A stretch of 16,533 nt of DNA from an uncultured Blautia sp. GTDB taxonomy: Bacteria; Bacillota; Clostridia; Lachnospirales; Lachnospiraceae. The stretch is taken from contig CAKRTP010000034.1 of NCBI GenBank assembly GCA_934402155.1, positions 1 to 16,533 on the forward strand, given 5' to 3'. The notes beneath the pieces are model-generated. The model made no database searches. It saw only the letters and a program-made list of their open reading frames with translations, and was not told where the DNA came from. Below are positions 7,037 through 14,133 of the stretch, one piece after another; the stretch's first letter is position 1, and each line of letters starts with the position of its first letter. The translations under genes were made by a program, and so were the position numbers.

Positions 7037-7804
7037 TTATTTTTCAGTTTCCGGTTTATGTAATGCATCCAGAATAAAATTAACTTCTTTAATTGATAAC
7101 TGTCCCGGTGCAGAACTTCTCAGCGTACTTCCAAATGTAAGCGAAGATCCAAAAATCTCACCACTGATTCGACTGACTCCTCCAAGCCATCCCATAGACA
7201 TTGTGATCAACGGTCCATCCGCATGTACATTTGCATACTGATTAGTTGCTGACAACAACGTCAGAACATCCTCTGTATTTTGCGGCATTACTGCAACTTT
7301 GGGCACATCTGCACCAAGTTCCCGCATTTTACACATTCTTTCTACAATAGTCTGGTCATTCGGTGTTTTCTCAAAATCATGGCTGGATATGACAACAACA
7401 CATCCATTCTGATGAGCATACTCACAAAAATCTCTGCATACTTCATCTCCCATAAACAGTTCGATATCTATCAGATCCACTGTTTTACTCAATGCAAGGC
7501 TCCTGTTTAAGGAGACATACTCATCTAATGAAATGGGATTACTGCCGCCTTCTGTTCTGTAAGTAAATAAAATTGGCATTTCCCCTGCGATTTCTCTGAG
7601 TTTTTTTGACATCTTAACAGTTTTTCCGTCCGTATGAACATCTTCATAATAATCTGCCCGCCATTCAATCAGATCAGCACCGGTATCCTGTGCAAGTTTT
7701 GCTTCTTTCAGAATGTCCTCTTCAGATCTTCCTGTGATCGGAACACATACCTTCGGTCTGCCTTCCCCCAGTTTCATTCCTCTGATATTGATTGATTTTC
7801 TCAT
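7037..7804 (-). CDS. aroD: Type I 3-dehydroquinate dehydratase
   Basis: The 255-residue TIM-barrel protein has the complete type I dehydroquinase active site. Substrate-carboxylate and base positions are Glu47 and Arg49 (IEWRADYYE) with Arg83 and Glu85 (TYRTEGG). His142 (SSHDFEKTP) is the general acid/base and Lys169 (PKVAVMPQ) the Schiff-base lysine. Arg212 (GVSRISGE) and Ser231-Gln235 (SAPGQ) complete the site. It converts 3-dehydroquinate to 3-dehydroshikimate through a covalent imine. No other aromatic-biosynthesis gene is nearby; it is flanked by an ene-reductase and a transporter, so a catabolic role (quinate/shikimate use) is the better inference. The ATG at 7804 is preceded by AAGGTGGG, which overlaps the stop codon of the upstream flavoenzyme gene. 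Confidence 0.95.
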   Translation of the reverse strand: MRKSINIRGMKLGEGRPKVCVPITGRSEEDILKEAKLAQDTGADLIEWRADYYEDVHTDGKTVKMSKKLREIAGEMPILFTYRTEGGSNPISLDEYVSLNRSLALSKTVDLIDIELFMGDEVCRDFCEYAHQNGCVVVISSHDFEKTPNDQTIVERMCKMRELGADVPKVAVMPQNTEDVLTLLSATNQYANVHADGPLITMSMGWLGGVSRISGEIFGSSLTFGSTLRSSAPGQLSIKEVNFILDALHKPETEK

Positions 7805-7815
7805 ATTTTCCCACC

Positions 7816-9828
7816 TTATCTGTTGCTGAGATATCCATGTTTCCTTAAAGTTTTTAAAATGTTATGACCTTCTGCGATACCTTCAATAATTCTGCGGGCA
7901 CGTACACTGTCACCGACATTCATAATCTCAACTTTTTCCTCTGCGGCAAAAACTTCTTCAAGTTCCTCAAGAACAGGACTTCTGGACTTCATTCCAAGAC
8001 AGACAAAGCCATAATCAAATACATATTCTTTTAATTCTCCCTCCGGAGTTTTTACAGTAAAGCTGTCTTTGCTTACCGTTGTCAATGCTGTTTTTGGAAG
8101 TTCCGTGACATTATATTTTTCGATAATTTCTTTCATACGCAGTTTGCTTACTGGATCAAGATCCTTTCCAATCTGATCCATCATCTCAATAATTGTCACA
8201 TTGGCACCTCTTGGAGCGAAGAACTCAACAACATCAAGTCCTACTGCACCTCCACCTACAACAGTAACTGTTTTTCCTTCCAGATTTTGTGGGAAACGGT
8301 CAATATTGTCAATCATTTTCAGAATGGAATATACTTTACTTCCCTCTTTGTCGATCCAGTCATAAAGCCCTTTTATTGGCGGCAATAATGGCTGGGATCC
8401 TGTCGCATTGACAATAATATTCGGCTTCAGGCATTTTACAAATTTTGCAGTTGCTTCTGTTCCTGTAAAAGTATACAGATTCGGAAGATTTTCGGCACGC
8501 ACTGTCAGATAATCCACAAAATCATGGATTCGCTTCTTATCTGGTATTTTGCTGATCTGTGCTGCCAGTCCGCCCAGTTCTTCTTTCTTCTCCAGCAGGA
8601 ATGTCTGACATCCCGCTTCTGCTGCTGTACATGCAGCTTCCAGTCCGGCTGTTCCACCACCAATGACTACTACATTACAAGGTTTTGAAACTTTTTCCTG
8701 CGTACTCCATTCATTCACTGTCGGATTTACTGTGCATCGAATAGGTGTATTTTGTGCCAGACGATGTCCCGCACAGCCAATATTACATGAAATACATTTA
8801 CGGATTGAGCATTCTTCTCCGAATTCTACCTTATTTACCCAGTTCGAGTCAGCAATAAGTCCACGTCCCATTCCAATAAAATCTGCATCTCCGTTTTCCA
8901 GAATTTCTTCTGCTCTTTTTGGAGAACGGATATTTCCGGTTGTGATCGTTGGTTTACCGAATTTTTCTTTAACCGCTCTGGACATATAAGATCTCCAGCC
9001 GTCTTCTAACTGACAGCTGTCAATCTGATATTGAAGAGAACTGTTAAGTCCTGCCGAAACATCAATCACATCTGCTTCTTTTTCAAAATACGTCAGAAGT
9101 TCCAGTGTATCTTCCAGTGTATTTCCGCCTTTCACCAGTTCATCTGCACTGATTCTGCAGAAAATCGGGAAAAATGGTCCTACCTGTTTTCGCACTTCTT
9201 CCATTACCATTTTAGCAAAACGTGCACGATTTTCCGGGCTTCCTCCAAATTCATCGGTACGTTTGTTCATCGTAGGTGATAAGAACTGGCTGATCAGATA
9301 TCCATGACCGGCATGTACCTCGACAGCATCAAATCCGGCTGCCTGTGCACGCTTCGCAGCTTCTCCGTATTTTTTGACGATTTCCAGAATCTCTTCTTTT
9401 GTCAATGGCCGTGGAACAGATCCGCCTGGTTTTGATGGAACATCGGATGCCGATACTGTCTGCATTCCAATCCTTTTGTCCATTGCCGATGCTCCTGCAT
9501 GGTTTAACTGAACAGCAATACATGTCCCATACTGATGTACCGTCTCACATAATTTATAAAATCTCGGAATATAGTTGTCATGATCAATTCGAATCTGTGT
9601 GGTTCCGTTAGAGCCCAGTGGAAAATCAACACAGGCATTTTCCACAATGATCATTCCAGCACCGCCCTGTGCACGCTGTTCATAATAATCCATATGAAGG
9701 AAACTCATTTCTCCGTTCTGTTCACCATAATTAGTTCCCATCGGAGCCATAGACACTCTGTTCTTCACTGTCATTCTTCGAATGGTAATAGGTTCAAATA
9801 ATTTTGGATACTTCTCATGTTTCTTCAT
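7816..9828 (-). CDS. FMN/FAD/[4Fe-4S] ene-reductase, enoate reductase / 2,4-dienoyl-CoA reductase family
   Basis: The 670-residue protein combines an Old Yellow Enzyme FMN barrel (about residues 8-335) with a C-terminal FAD/NAD(P)H disulfide-oxidoreductase-like half. The barrel shows PMGTNYGEQNG, the active-site stretch VEVHAGHGYL and FLSPTMNKRTDEFGGSPENR. A [4Fe-4S] motif C345-x2-C348-x3-C352-x12-C365 follows. Dinucleotide motifs are VVVIGGGTAGLEAA (about 387-400) and VVGGGAVGLDVVEFF. The length and order match clostridial 2-enoate reductase, FadH and bile-acid BaiCD/BaiH enzymes, which reduce C=C bonds next to a carbonyl using NAD(P)H. The true substrate is unknown; beside AroD, the enone of 3-dehydroshikimate or a derivative is an attractive candidate. 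The ATG at 9828 is chosen because GAGGG lies 8 bp upstream; a GTG at 9843 lacks a ribosome binding site. Confidence 0.93.
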   Translation of the reverse strand: MKKHEKYPKLFEPITIRRMTVKNRVSMAPMGTNYGEQNGEMSFLHMDYYEQRAQGGAGMIIVENACVDFPLGSNGTTQIRIDHDNYIPRFYKLCETVHQYGTCIAVQLNHAGASAMDKRIGMQTVSASDVPSKPGGSVPRPLTKEEILEIVKKYGEAAKRAQAAGFDAVEVHAGHGYLISQFLSPTMNKRTDEFGGSPENRARFAKMVMEEVRKQVGPFFPIFCRISADELVKGGNTLEDTLELLTYFEKEADVIDVSAGLNSSLQYQIDSCQLEDGWRSYMSRAVKEKFGKPTITTGNIRSPKRAEEILENGDADFIGMGRGLIADSNWVNKVEFGEECSIRKCISCNIGCAGHRLAQNTPIRCTVNPTVNEWSTQEKVSKPCNVVVIGGGTAGLEAACTAAEAGCQTFLLEKKEELGGLAAQISKIPDKKRIHDFVDYLTVRAENLPNLYTFTGTEATAKFVKCLKPNIIVNATGSQPLLPPIKGLYDWIDKEGSKVYSILKMIDNIDRFPQNLEGKTVTVVGGGAVGLDVVEFFAPRGANVTIIEMMDQIGKDLDPVSKLRMKEIIEKYNVTELPKTALTTVSKDSFTVKTPEGELKEYVFDYGFVCLGMKSRSPVLEELEEVFAAEEKVEIMNVGDSVRARRIIEGIAEGHNILKTLRKHGYLSNR

Positions 9829-9846
9829 TCTGACTGCCCTCACTTT

Positions 9847-10674
9847 CTAAGCATGACACTGCCCAAATTCTTCAGATCCATAAGAATAAATATCATAATA
9901 CTTCAGTAATTCCAGACCTTTTCTCAAATCTGTATCATAATCGTCAAATGTATTTGCCTCATAAGAAATATAGCCTTTATAAGAAATGGCTTTCAGTGTT
10001 TCAAATAATTTTTCATAATTAAATCCGTCCCAGAGCATCGGTACACGTCTTTCCGGAAATGCAAATTTTGGATTGTCTACATGAACATGTTTGATAAAAT
10101 CCGCATATTCTTCAATTACAGAATAATCATGACCACCTGCTACAAACCATCTGAAATCCAGAAGAGTCTTCAGATTTTTGCATCCCAGTTTCTTTGCATA
10201 CTGATATGCTTCTGGAATGCTGAGCACAGAATTGCAGATGGCAGAGGCCAGAGGCTCCATCATAATTGTGATATTATACTGCTGTGCAATCTCACATAAT
10301 TTCACAATCAGTTCATCGTTTTTCTTTGCAGCTTCTTCCCATCCTGCCCCTTCTGGAAGGCTTCTAGTTTTGCCATTTCCGAATACAAAATATCTTGCTC
10401 CCATGCGGGCAGTACGATCAACTGCCCGTTTCAGGTATTCTGTATAGTATTCCATATCAAAACTTTCATCAGCAATCACTACATCCAGTGGAAGGGGATT
10501 ATCAAAAACTTCACTTGCCAGACCAGTGTCTTTTATCTTTTTTCTTGCTTTCTGATATTCCAGGTCATCAAAAGACATAATTTCTTTTATATGAAGCTCA
10601 ATTCCGTCATATCCGGCTGCTGCGATTCTGTCCGCTTCATTTACAAATCCAAAATGGCTGGTTTTCATCTTCAT
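9847..10674 (-). CDS. Sugar phosphate isomerase/epimerase-like TIM-barrel protein (possible dehydroshikimate dehydratase-like)
   Basis: The 275-residue protein belongs to the xylose-isomerase-like/AP-endonuclease-2 TIM-barrel family. The expected metal ligands are visible at strand ends: Glu140 (IMMEPLAS), Asp173 (TLLDFRW), His198 (KHVHVDN) and Glu239 (ISYEANTF), with His182 nearby. Members include ketose epimerases, inosose dehydratases and the QuiC/AsbF-type 3-dehydroshikimate dehydratases, so the family name does not fix the reaction. Between a dehydrogenase and an ene-reductase/AroD pair, a dehydratase or epimerase acting on a hydroaromatic acid is plausible but unproven. The ATG at 10674 has a GGGGG ribosome binding site 8 bp upstream. 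Gaps of 16-18 bp on both sides show tight operon packing. Confidence 0.85.
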   Translation of the reverse strand: MKMKTSHFGFVNEADRIAAAGYDGIELHIKEIMSFDDLEYQKARKKIKDTGLASEVFDNPLPLDVVIADESFDMEYYTEYLKRAVDRTARMGARYFVFGNGKTRSLPEGAGWEEAAKKNDELIVKLCEIAQQYNITIMMEPLASAICNSVLSIPEAYQYAKKLGCKNLKTLLDFRWFVAGGHDYSVIEEYADFIKHVHVDNPKFAFPERRVPMLWDGFNYEKLFETLKAISYKGYISYEANTFDDYDTDLRKGLELLKYYDIYSYGSEEFGQCHA

Positions 10675-10690
10675 AGGTCTTACCCCCTGA

Positions 10691-11746
10691 TCAATCGTTT
10701 TTAAGAATTACTTTTACCTCTTTTGAATGTCCGGAAACCAGATCCTCAAAGCTCTCCTGTACCTGATTCATTGGAACTACAGATGTAATAAGTTTCTTGA
10801 GGTCAAGCTTACCTTCCTCAATCATTTTCGGAATCTCATAAAGTTCATCTACATAACAGTAGCTTCCTTTTAATTTCATCTCATGAGCAACCGCATATTT
10901 ATATTCAAATCCGTCCATATGCTCTGTTGCCATACCAATCATCGCAACTTCACCGCCATTTTTGACCATCTTCATGCTTGTATTCAGGCTGACTGCAATT
11001 CCTACACAGTCTGCACCGGCATCTGCACCTTTTCCACCTGTGATTTCCATAACTCTTGCAACCGGATCTTCTTCCTTGGAGTTAATAACATAAGAAGCAC
11101 CACACTCTTTTGCTTTTTTCAGACGTTCTTCATTCAGGTCAATACTGATGACATCTTTTGCTCCAAGATATTTCAGACATTCCAGAGCTAACAGTCCAAT
11201 AGGACCTGCACCAAAAACTGTAACTGTTTTATCTTTTACATCGCTTAACATCTTGACTCCACGAAGTGCTACAGATGTCGGCTCAAACATAGAACCTTCT
11301 TCAAAACTGATCTTATCAGAAATCGGAATCAGTTTATCTGCCGGTACTACCACATAGTCTGCCATCGCTCCGTCATAACCGCCAGCCGGCATAGTAGTTC
11401 CCGGAATAAAGCGTTCTTCACAGAGATTTGGAAGTCCTGCCAGACAGTCTGGACATTTTCCACATGGAATATTCGGATAAACTACCACTCTTCCTCCTAC
11501 TGGTACTTCTGGATTTTTTACGTCATCACCATATTTATCCACTACGCCAGAGAACTCATGTCCCATTACCAGCGGAGCTACTCGCATTGCACTTGTTCCT
11601 TTAAACCCACCAGTATCAGATCCACAGATAGACACTGCTTTTACTTTAATTCGAACCTGTCCTTTTCCTGGTTCCGGTACTTCTCTTTCCTGCTCTTCAA
11701 TCTTAAAAGGTGCTACATAACAGTATGCTTTCATTTTAACGCTCAT
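10691..11746 (-). CDS. Zinc-dependent medium-chain alcohol dehydrogenase (second of tandem pair)
   Basis: The 351-residue protein is a medium-chain dehydrogenase/reductase of the sorbitol/threonine dehydrogenase-like group. The catalytic zinc site is complete (Cys41, His63, Glu64, with Glu155 as an extra ligand), and so is the structural zinc lobe (Cys95, Cys98, Cys101, Cys109). The Rossmann motif GAGPIG (179-184) with Asp203 at the end of the next strand indicates NAD(H) preference. It should oxidise a secondary alcohol to a ketone, or the reverse. Its neighbour at 11796-12839 is a diverged paralogue, which suggests two different hydroxyls or two stereochemistries in the pathway. The ATG follows AGGAGG at 7 bp. 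The substrate is unknown; quinate, shikimate or a sugar-acid-like compound would fit the neighbours. Confidence 0.92.
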   Translation of the reverse strand: MSVKMKAYCYVAPFKIEEQEREVPEPGKGQVRIKVKAVSICGSDTGGFKGTSAMRVAPLVMGHEFSGVVDKYGDDVKNPEVPVGGRVVVYPNIPCGKCPDCLAGLPNLCEERFIPGTTMPAGGYDGAMADYVVVPADKLIPISDKISFEEGSMFEPTSVALRGVKMLSDVKDKTVTVFGAGPIGLLALECLKYLGAKDVISIDLNEERLKKAKECGASYVINSKEEDPVARVMEITGGKGADAGADCVGIAVSLNTSMKMVKNGGEVAMIGMATEHMDGFEYKYAVAHEMKLKGSYCYVDELYEIPKMIEEGKLDLKKLITSVVPMNQVQESFEDLVSGHSKEVKVILKND

Positions 11747-11795
11747 AATAATCCTCCTGTCTTATCAGATATTTGACTCCTGTTAGTAAATTCTT

Positions 11796-12839
11796 TTATT
11801 CAAATGAAATCTGAACCTTAATTTCGTCATTGTCCGGTGTATTCAAAATGTCGAATGCTTTCTTTCCATCTTTCAGCGGGAAAGTAGATGTGATCAGATC
11901 TTCTACGACCAGTTTTTCCTCTGCCAGCATCTGAGCTGCTTCTTTCATTTCCGTTGTAAACATATAGCTTCCCATAAAAGTAAGACCACGGCCTACGATT
12001 TCCATAGGATCAATCTCTACTTTTGCATGTGCAAGTGCGACTAATACACTTGTTCCTCCATTTTTTACCATTTCAAAAGACTGATTGATAAGAAATTCTC
12101 CTGCTGCATTGATTACGCGATCTGCTCCATATCCATCTGTCAGTGATTTTACGGCTGCCACTGCATCTTCTTTTTTGGAATTGATCACATGATCTGCACC
12201 ACATTCTTTTGCTTTTTCCAGCCGCTTATCAATAATGTCTGATACAATAACGTTTTCAACTCCAAGTGCCTTCAGAAATTTCACGATCAAAAGACCTATC
12301 GGTCCTGCACCAAGAACTACTGTATTCTTCTCCTCCGATGTAAGTCCCTTTTTTGCACATGCAAGAGTTACACCACAAGGCTCAAGAAGTGCTGCTGATT
12401 CATAAGATACATTATCTGCAATCGGAACTACCATCCAGTCCGGAACTGTCACGTACTCTCTCATTGCCCCATCTGTCTGTGTTCCTCCAATGGCGGTTCC
12501 CAGACTTTTTCTGTTTCCGCAGAGATTTCCTTCTCCTCGTTTACAAAAATAACATTCATTGCAGAGAACCATTGGGTTAACGGTAACTCTCTGTCCTTTC
12601 TTTAAGGAAGTAACACCTTCTCCAATTTCTGTGATATCTCCTGAAAACTCATGGCCTAATACAAGCGGCGGCATAAATCTGTCAGAAGCATGTCTGTATG
12701 CACCAAGATCTGAGCCACAGATAGAAACCTTTTTGATTTTAATCTGTACCTCTCCCTTTTTCGGTAAAGGAATTTCTCTTTCCTGTACTTCTAATACGCC
12801 TGGTCCCTGATATACAAGTGCTTTCATCGTTTCTTGCAT
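11796..12839 (-). CDS. Zinc-dependent medium-chain alcohol dehydrogenase (first of tandem pair)
   Basis: The 347-residue medium-chain dehydrogenase/reductase has catalytic zinc ligands Cys41, His63, Glu64 and Glu153. Its structural zinc cysteines are 93, 96, 99 and 107, and GAGPIG (177-182) with Asp201 (VIVSDIIDKRL) predicts NAD(H) use. It resembles the downstream paralogue through the whole length, sharing VSICGSD, VLGHEFSG-type and KAKECGA motifs. The substrate loop differs: DRFMPP here, AMRVAP in the paralogue. The ATG at 12839 is preceded by AAGGA seven bases upstream; an ATG four codons inside lacks its own site. A 236-bp structured gap precedes it, so it may begin a separate transcript or a differently stable mRNA segment. 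Confidence 0.92.
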   Translation of the reverse strand: MQETMKALVYQGPGVLEVQEREIPLPKKGEVQIKIKKVSICGSDLGAYRHASDRFMPPLVLGHEFSGDITEIGEGVTSLKKGQRVTVNPMVLCNECYFCKRGEGNLCGNRKSLGTAIGGTQTDGAMREYVTVPDWMVVPIADNVSYESAALLEPCGVTLACAKKGLTSEEKNTVVLGAGPIGLLIVKFLKALGVENVIVSDIIDKRLEKAKECGADHVINSKKEDAVAAVKSLTDGYGADRVINAAGEFLINQSFEMVKNGGTSVLVALAHAKVEIDPMEIVGRGLTFMGSYMFTTEMKEAAQMLAEEKLVVEDLITSTFPLKDGKKAFDILNTPDNDEIKVQISFE

Positions 12840-12867
12840 TTTCCGATCCTTCTTTCTTTTATTTTGT

Positions 12868-12976
12868 CCATACAGCCCTCTTCAAACAGCCGAACTGTGC
12901 GGAGGTCTTGAATGTTCTGATTTGGTAGATAATCATAGCAATTAAGCAGTGCGACTGTCTGAAGAATGCTGTATGG
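12868..12976 (-). ncRNA. Possible structured leader RNA upstream of the dehydrogenase pair
   Basis: CCATACAGCCCTCTTC (12868-12883) and GAAGAATGCTGTATGG (12961-12976) are complementary at 14 of 16 positions and enclose about 77 nt. On the minus strand the enclosed part offers two small hairpins, CAGT-CGC-ACTG and ACAG-TTCGG-CTGT. This would be a three-way junction ending about 30 nt before the dehydrogenase start codon. A second, perfect stem-loop (12977-13012) abuts it. I recognise no known riboswitch consensus. It may instead be a mobile or intergenic palindromic element. Confidence 0.35.
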
Positions 12977-13012
12977 TTATTCCTGCGGCTTTATTAAAAG
13001 CCGCAGGAATAA
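12977..13012. repeat. Perfect 16-bp stem-loop in the creatininase-dehydrogenase gap
   Basis: TTATTCCTGCGGCTTT (12977-12992) pairs perfectly with AAAGCCGCAGGAATAA (12997-13012) around a 4-nt loop. Terminator-like strength is evident, but neither strand has a T-run after the stem (AATAACC on minus, TTAATAG on plus). An mRNA-stabilising or processing stem, or a partial terminator that splits expression of the first two genes from the rest, is likelier than a full stop. Confidence 0.75.
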
Positions 13013-13075
13013 TTAATAGAGCAGGTAAATAATATGGGATTTTTATTCAGTTATCAGATTTTTACACAATATGAA

Positions 13076-14038
13076 TTAGCAAGGCCATGCAATTGTGTAG
13101 ATGTGTTTTCCGCCATGTGTAGGTCCTTTAAGAAGCTTTTCGATTTCTTCCGGATCTCTCTGGCTCATATATTTTGCATCCGGGAGTACTCCTGGAGGGC
13201 ATGCCTCAAGAATATCATGATGCAGTTTAACAAGATAATCGCAAACTTTCTCGATGCAGGCAGTTGCTTTTTTCGGATCTGCTTCTGTTGCATGTCCAAG
13301 TACACCCTGTGGTGCTGTTACACATTCAATACCAGCATTTCCTACTACGCAGTGTCCCGGGATCGGATTTCCATAAATATCTCCACCACGGTCAACATGT
13401 CCAGCCGGAAGAATTCCATGAACATCTGTATCCTCTGCATGTTCCATGTCGCAGTATTCCGGGAAGAGTGCCAGAGAAATACTCTGTTCAGCCTCACATG
13501 CATGCTGGAATGGTCTGTTGAATGGTCCGCCATGCTCTTTGTCCATCAGTGTCTGTGCCATTACGCGCGGAAGGTCTACAAAGTAGATCATTGCCGGTAC
13601 CTGATACTTTTTGCCCCATTCCTGGATTGCAACCGGAAGTGAGTATTCCTGACCATGCATACTGATAAAGATCATTTTACGGAATCCGGTATTCCAGAAA
13701 CCGGTAATGATAGCTCTGAGGAAAGAGCAGAATACATCATCCGGAAGCGGAATAGTACATGGCTGTCCGATATGATGGAACGGATGAGAACCGTACCATA
13801 CTGGTTCAGCTACTGTACAACCGACTTTTTCTGCAACCATTTCTGCGATACGGGAAACAATAAATGTATCTTCGCCGATCGGCCCAGAATTACCATGATT
13901 TTCTGTAGAACCTACCGGAATAATGATGACATCATCTTTTTCCAGTCTCTGTTCAACATCTCTTTTTGTCATTGTCTGATAATACATCTTGTTTGCGGAC
14001 TCCATCTGTCCTGCATTTGGGAATTTCCATTCTGCCAT
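13076..14038 (-). CDS. Creatininase-family metallohydrolase
   Basis: The 320-residue protein shows the creatininase fold signatures. PVGSTENHG (Glu46, His48) and GEDTF (Asp57) are present, followed by GSHPFHHIGQPCTIPL, ISMHGQE (His128) and HACEAEQS (Glu182), so the dinuclear metal ligands appear present. Family members hydrolyse cyclic amides or formamides (creatinine, F420 and mycofactocin maturation, formamidopyrimidine). The usual NGHGGN is changed to SMHGQE, and the protein is longer than typical members (about 240-260 residues), with a C-terminal extension. No creatine or cofactor genes are near. Placed with an HMG-CoA-lyase-like aldolase at the promoter-proximal end, it may hydrolyse an amide or ring bond of the pathway substrate; this is inference. 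The ribosome binding site AAGGAGG is 8 bp before the ATG. Confidence 0.85.
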   Translation of the reverse strand: MAEWKFPNAGQMESANKMYYQTMTKRDVEQRLEKDDVIIIPVGSTENHGNSGPIGEDTFIVSRIAEMVAEKVGCTVAEPVWYGSHPFHHIGQPCTIPLPDDVFCSFLRAIITGFWNTGFRKMIFISMHGQEYSLPVAIQEWGKKYQVPAMIYFVDLPRVMAQTLMDKEHGGPFNRPFQHACEAEQSISLALFPEYCDMEHAEDTDVHGILPAGHVDRGGDIYGNPIPGHCVVGNAGIECVTAPQGVLGHATEADPKKATACIEKVCDYLVKLHHDILEACPPGVLPDAKYMSQRDPEEIEKLLKGPTHGGKHIYTIAWPC

Positions 14039-14133
14039 TGTTTCTTCCTCCTTAAAATGATTAATCTTTTTTATTATCGTTTCTTTTTATATCATAAATG
14101 GATCAGGCCATTATGAACTTATTTATAAATCAG

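Noticed and set aside
7816..9828. Bile-acid BaiCD/BaiH function
   Set aside because: The domain layout matches, but no other bai genes are present and the neighbours point to hydroxy-acid chemistry.
9847..10674. Firm call of 3-dehydroshikimate dehydratase
   Set aside because: The metal ligands fit the whole superfamily; an anaerobe gains little from making protocatechuate. Kept only as one option.
13034..13642. 202-codon open frame on the plus strand over the creatininase gene
   Set aside because: It is an antisense shadow, Cys/Phe/Ser-rich, without ribosome binding site or family features.
13076..14038. Creatinine degradation or mycofactocin (MftE) role
   Set aside because: No creatinase, sarcosine or mycofactocin genes are nearby, and the NGHGGN motif is altered.
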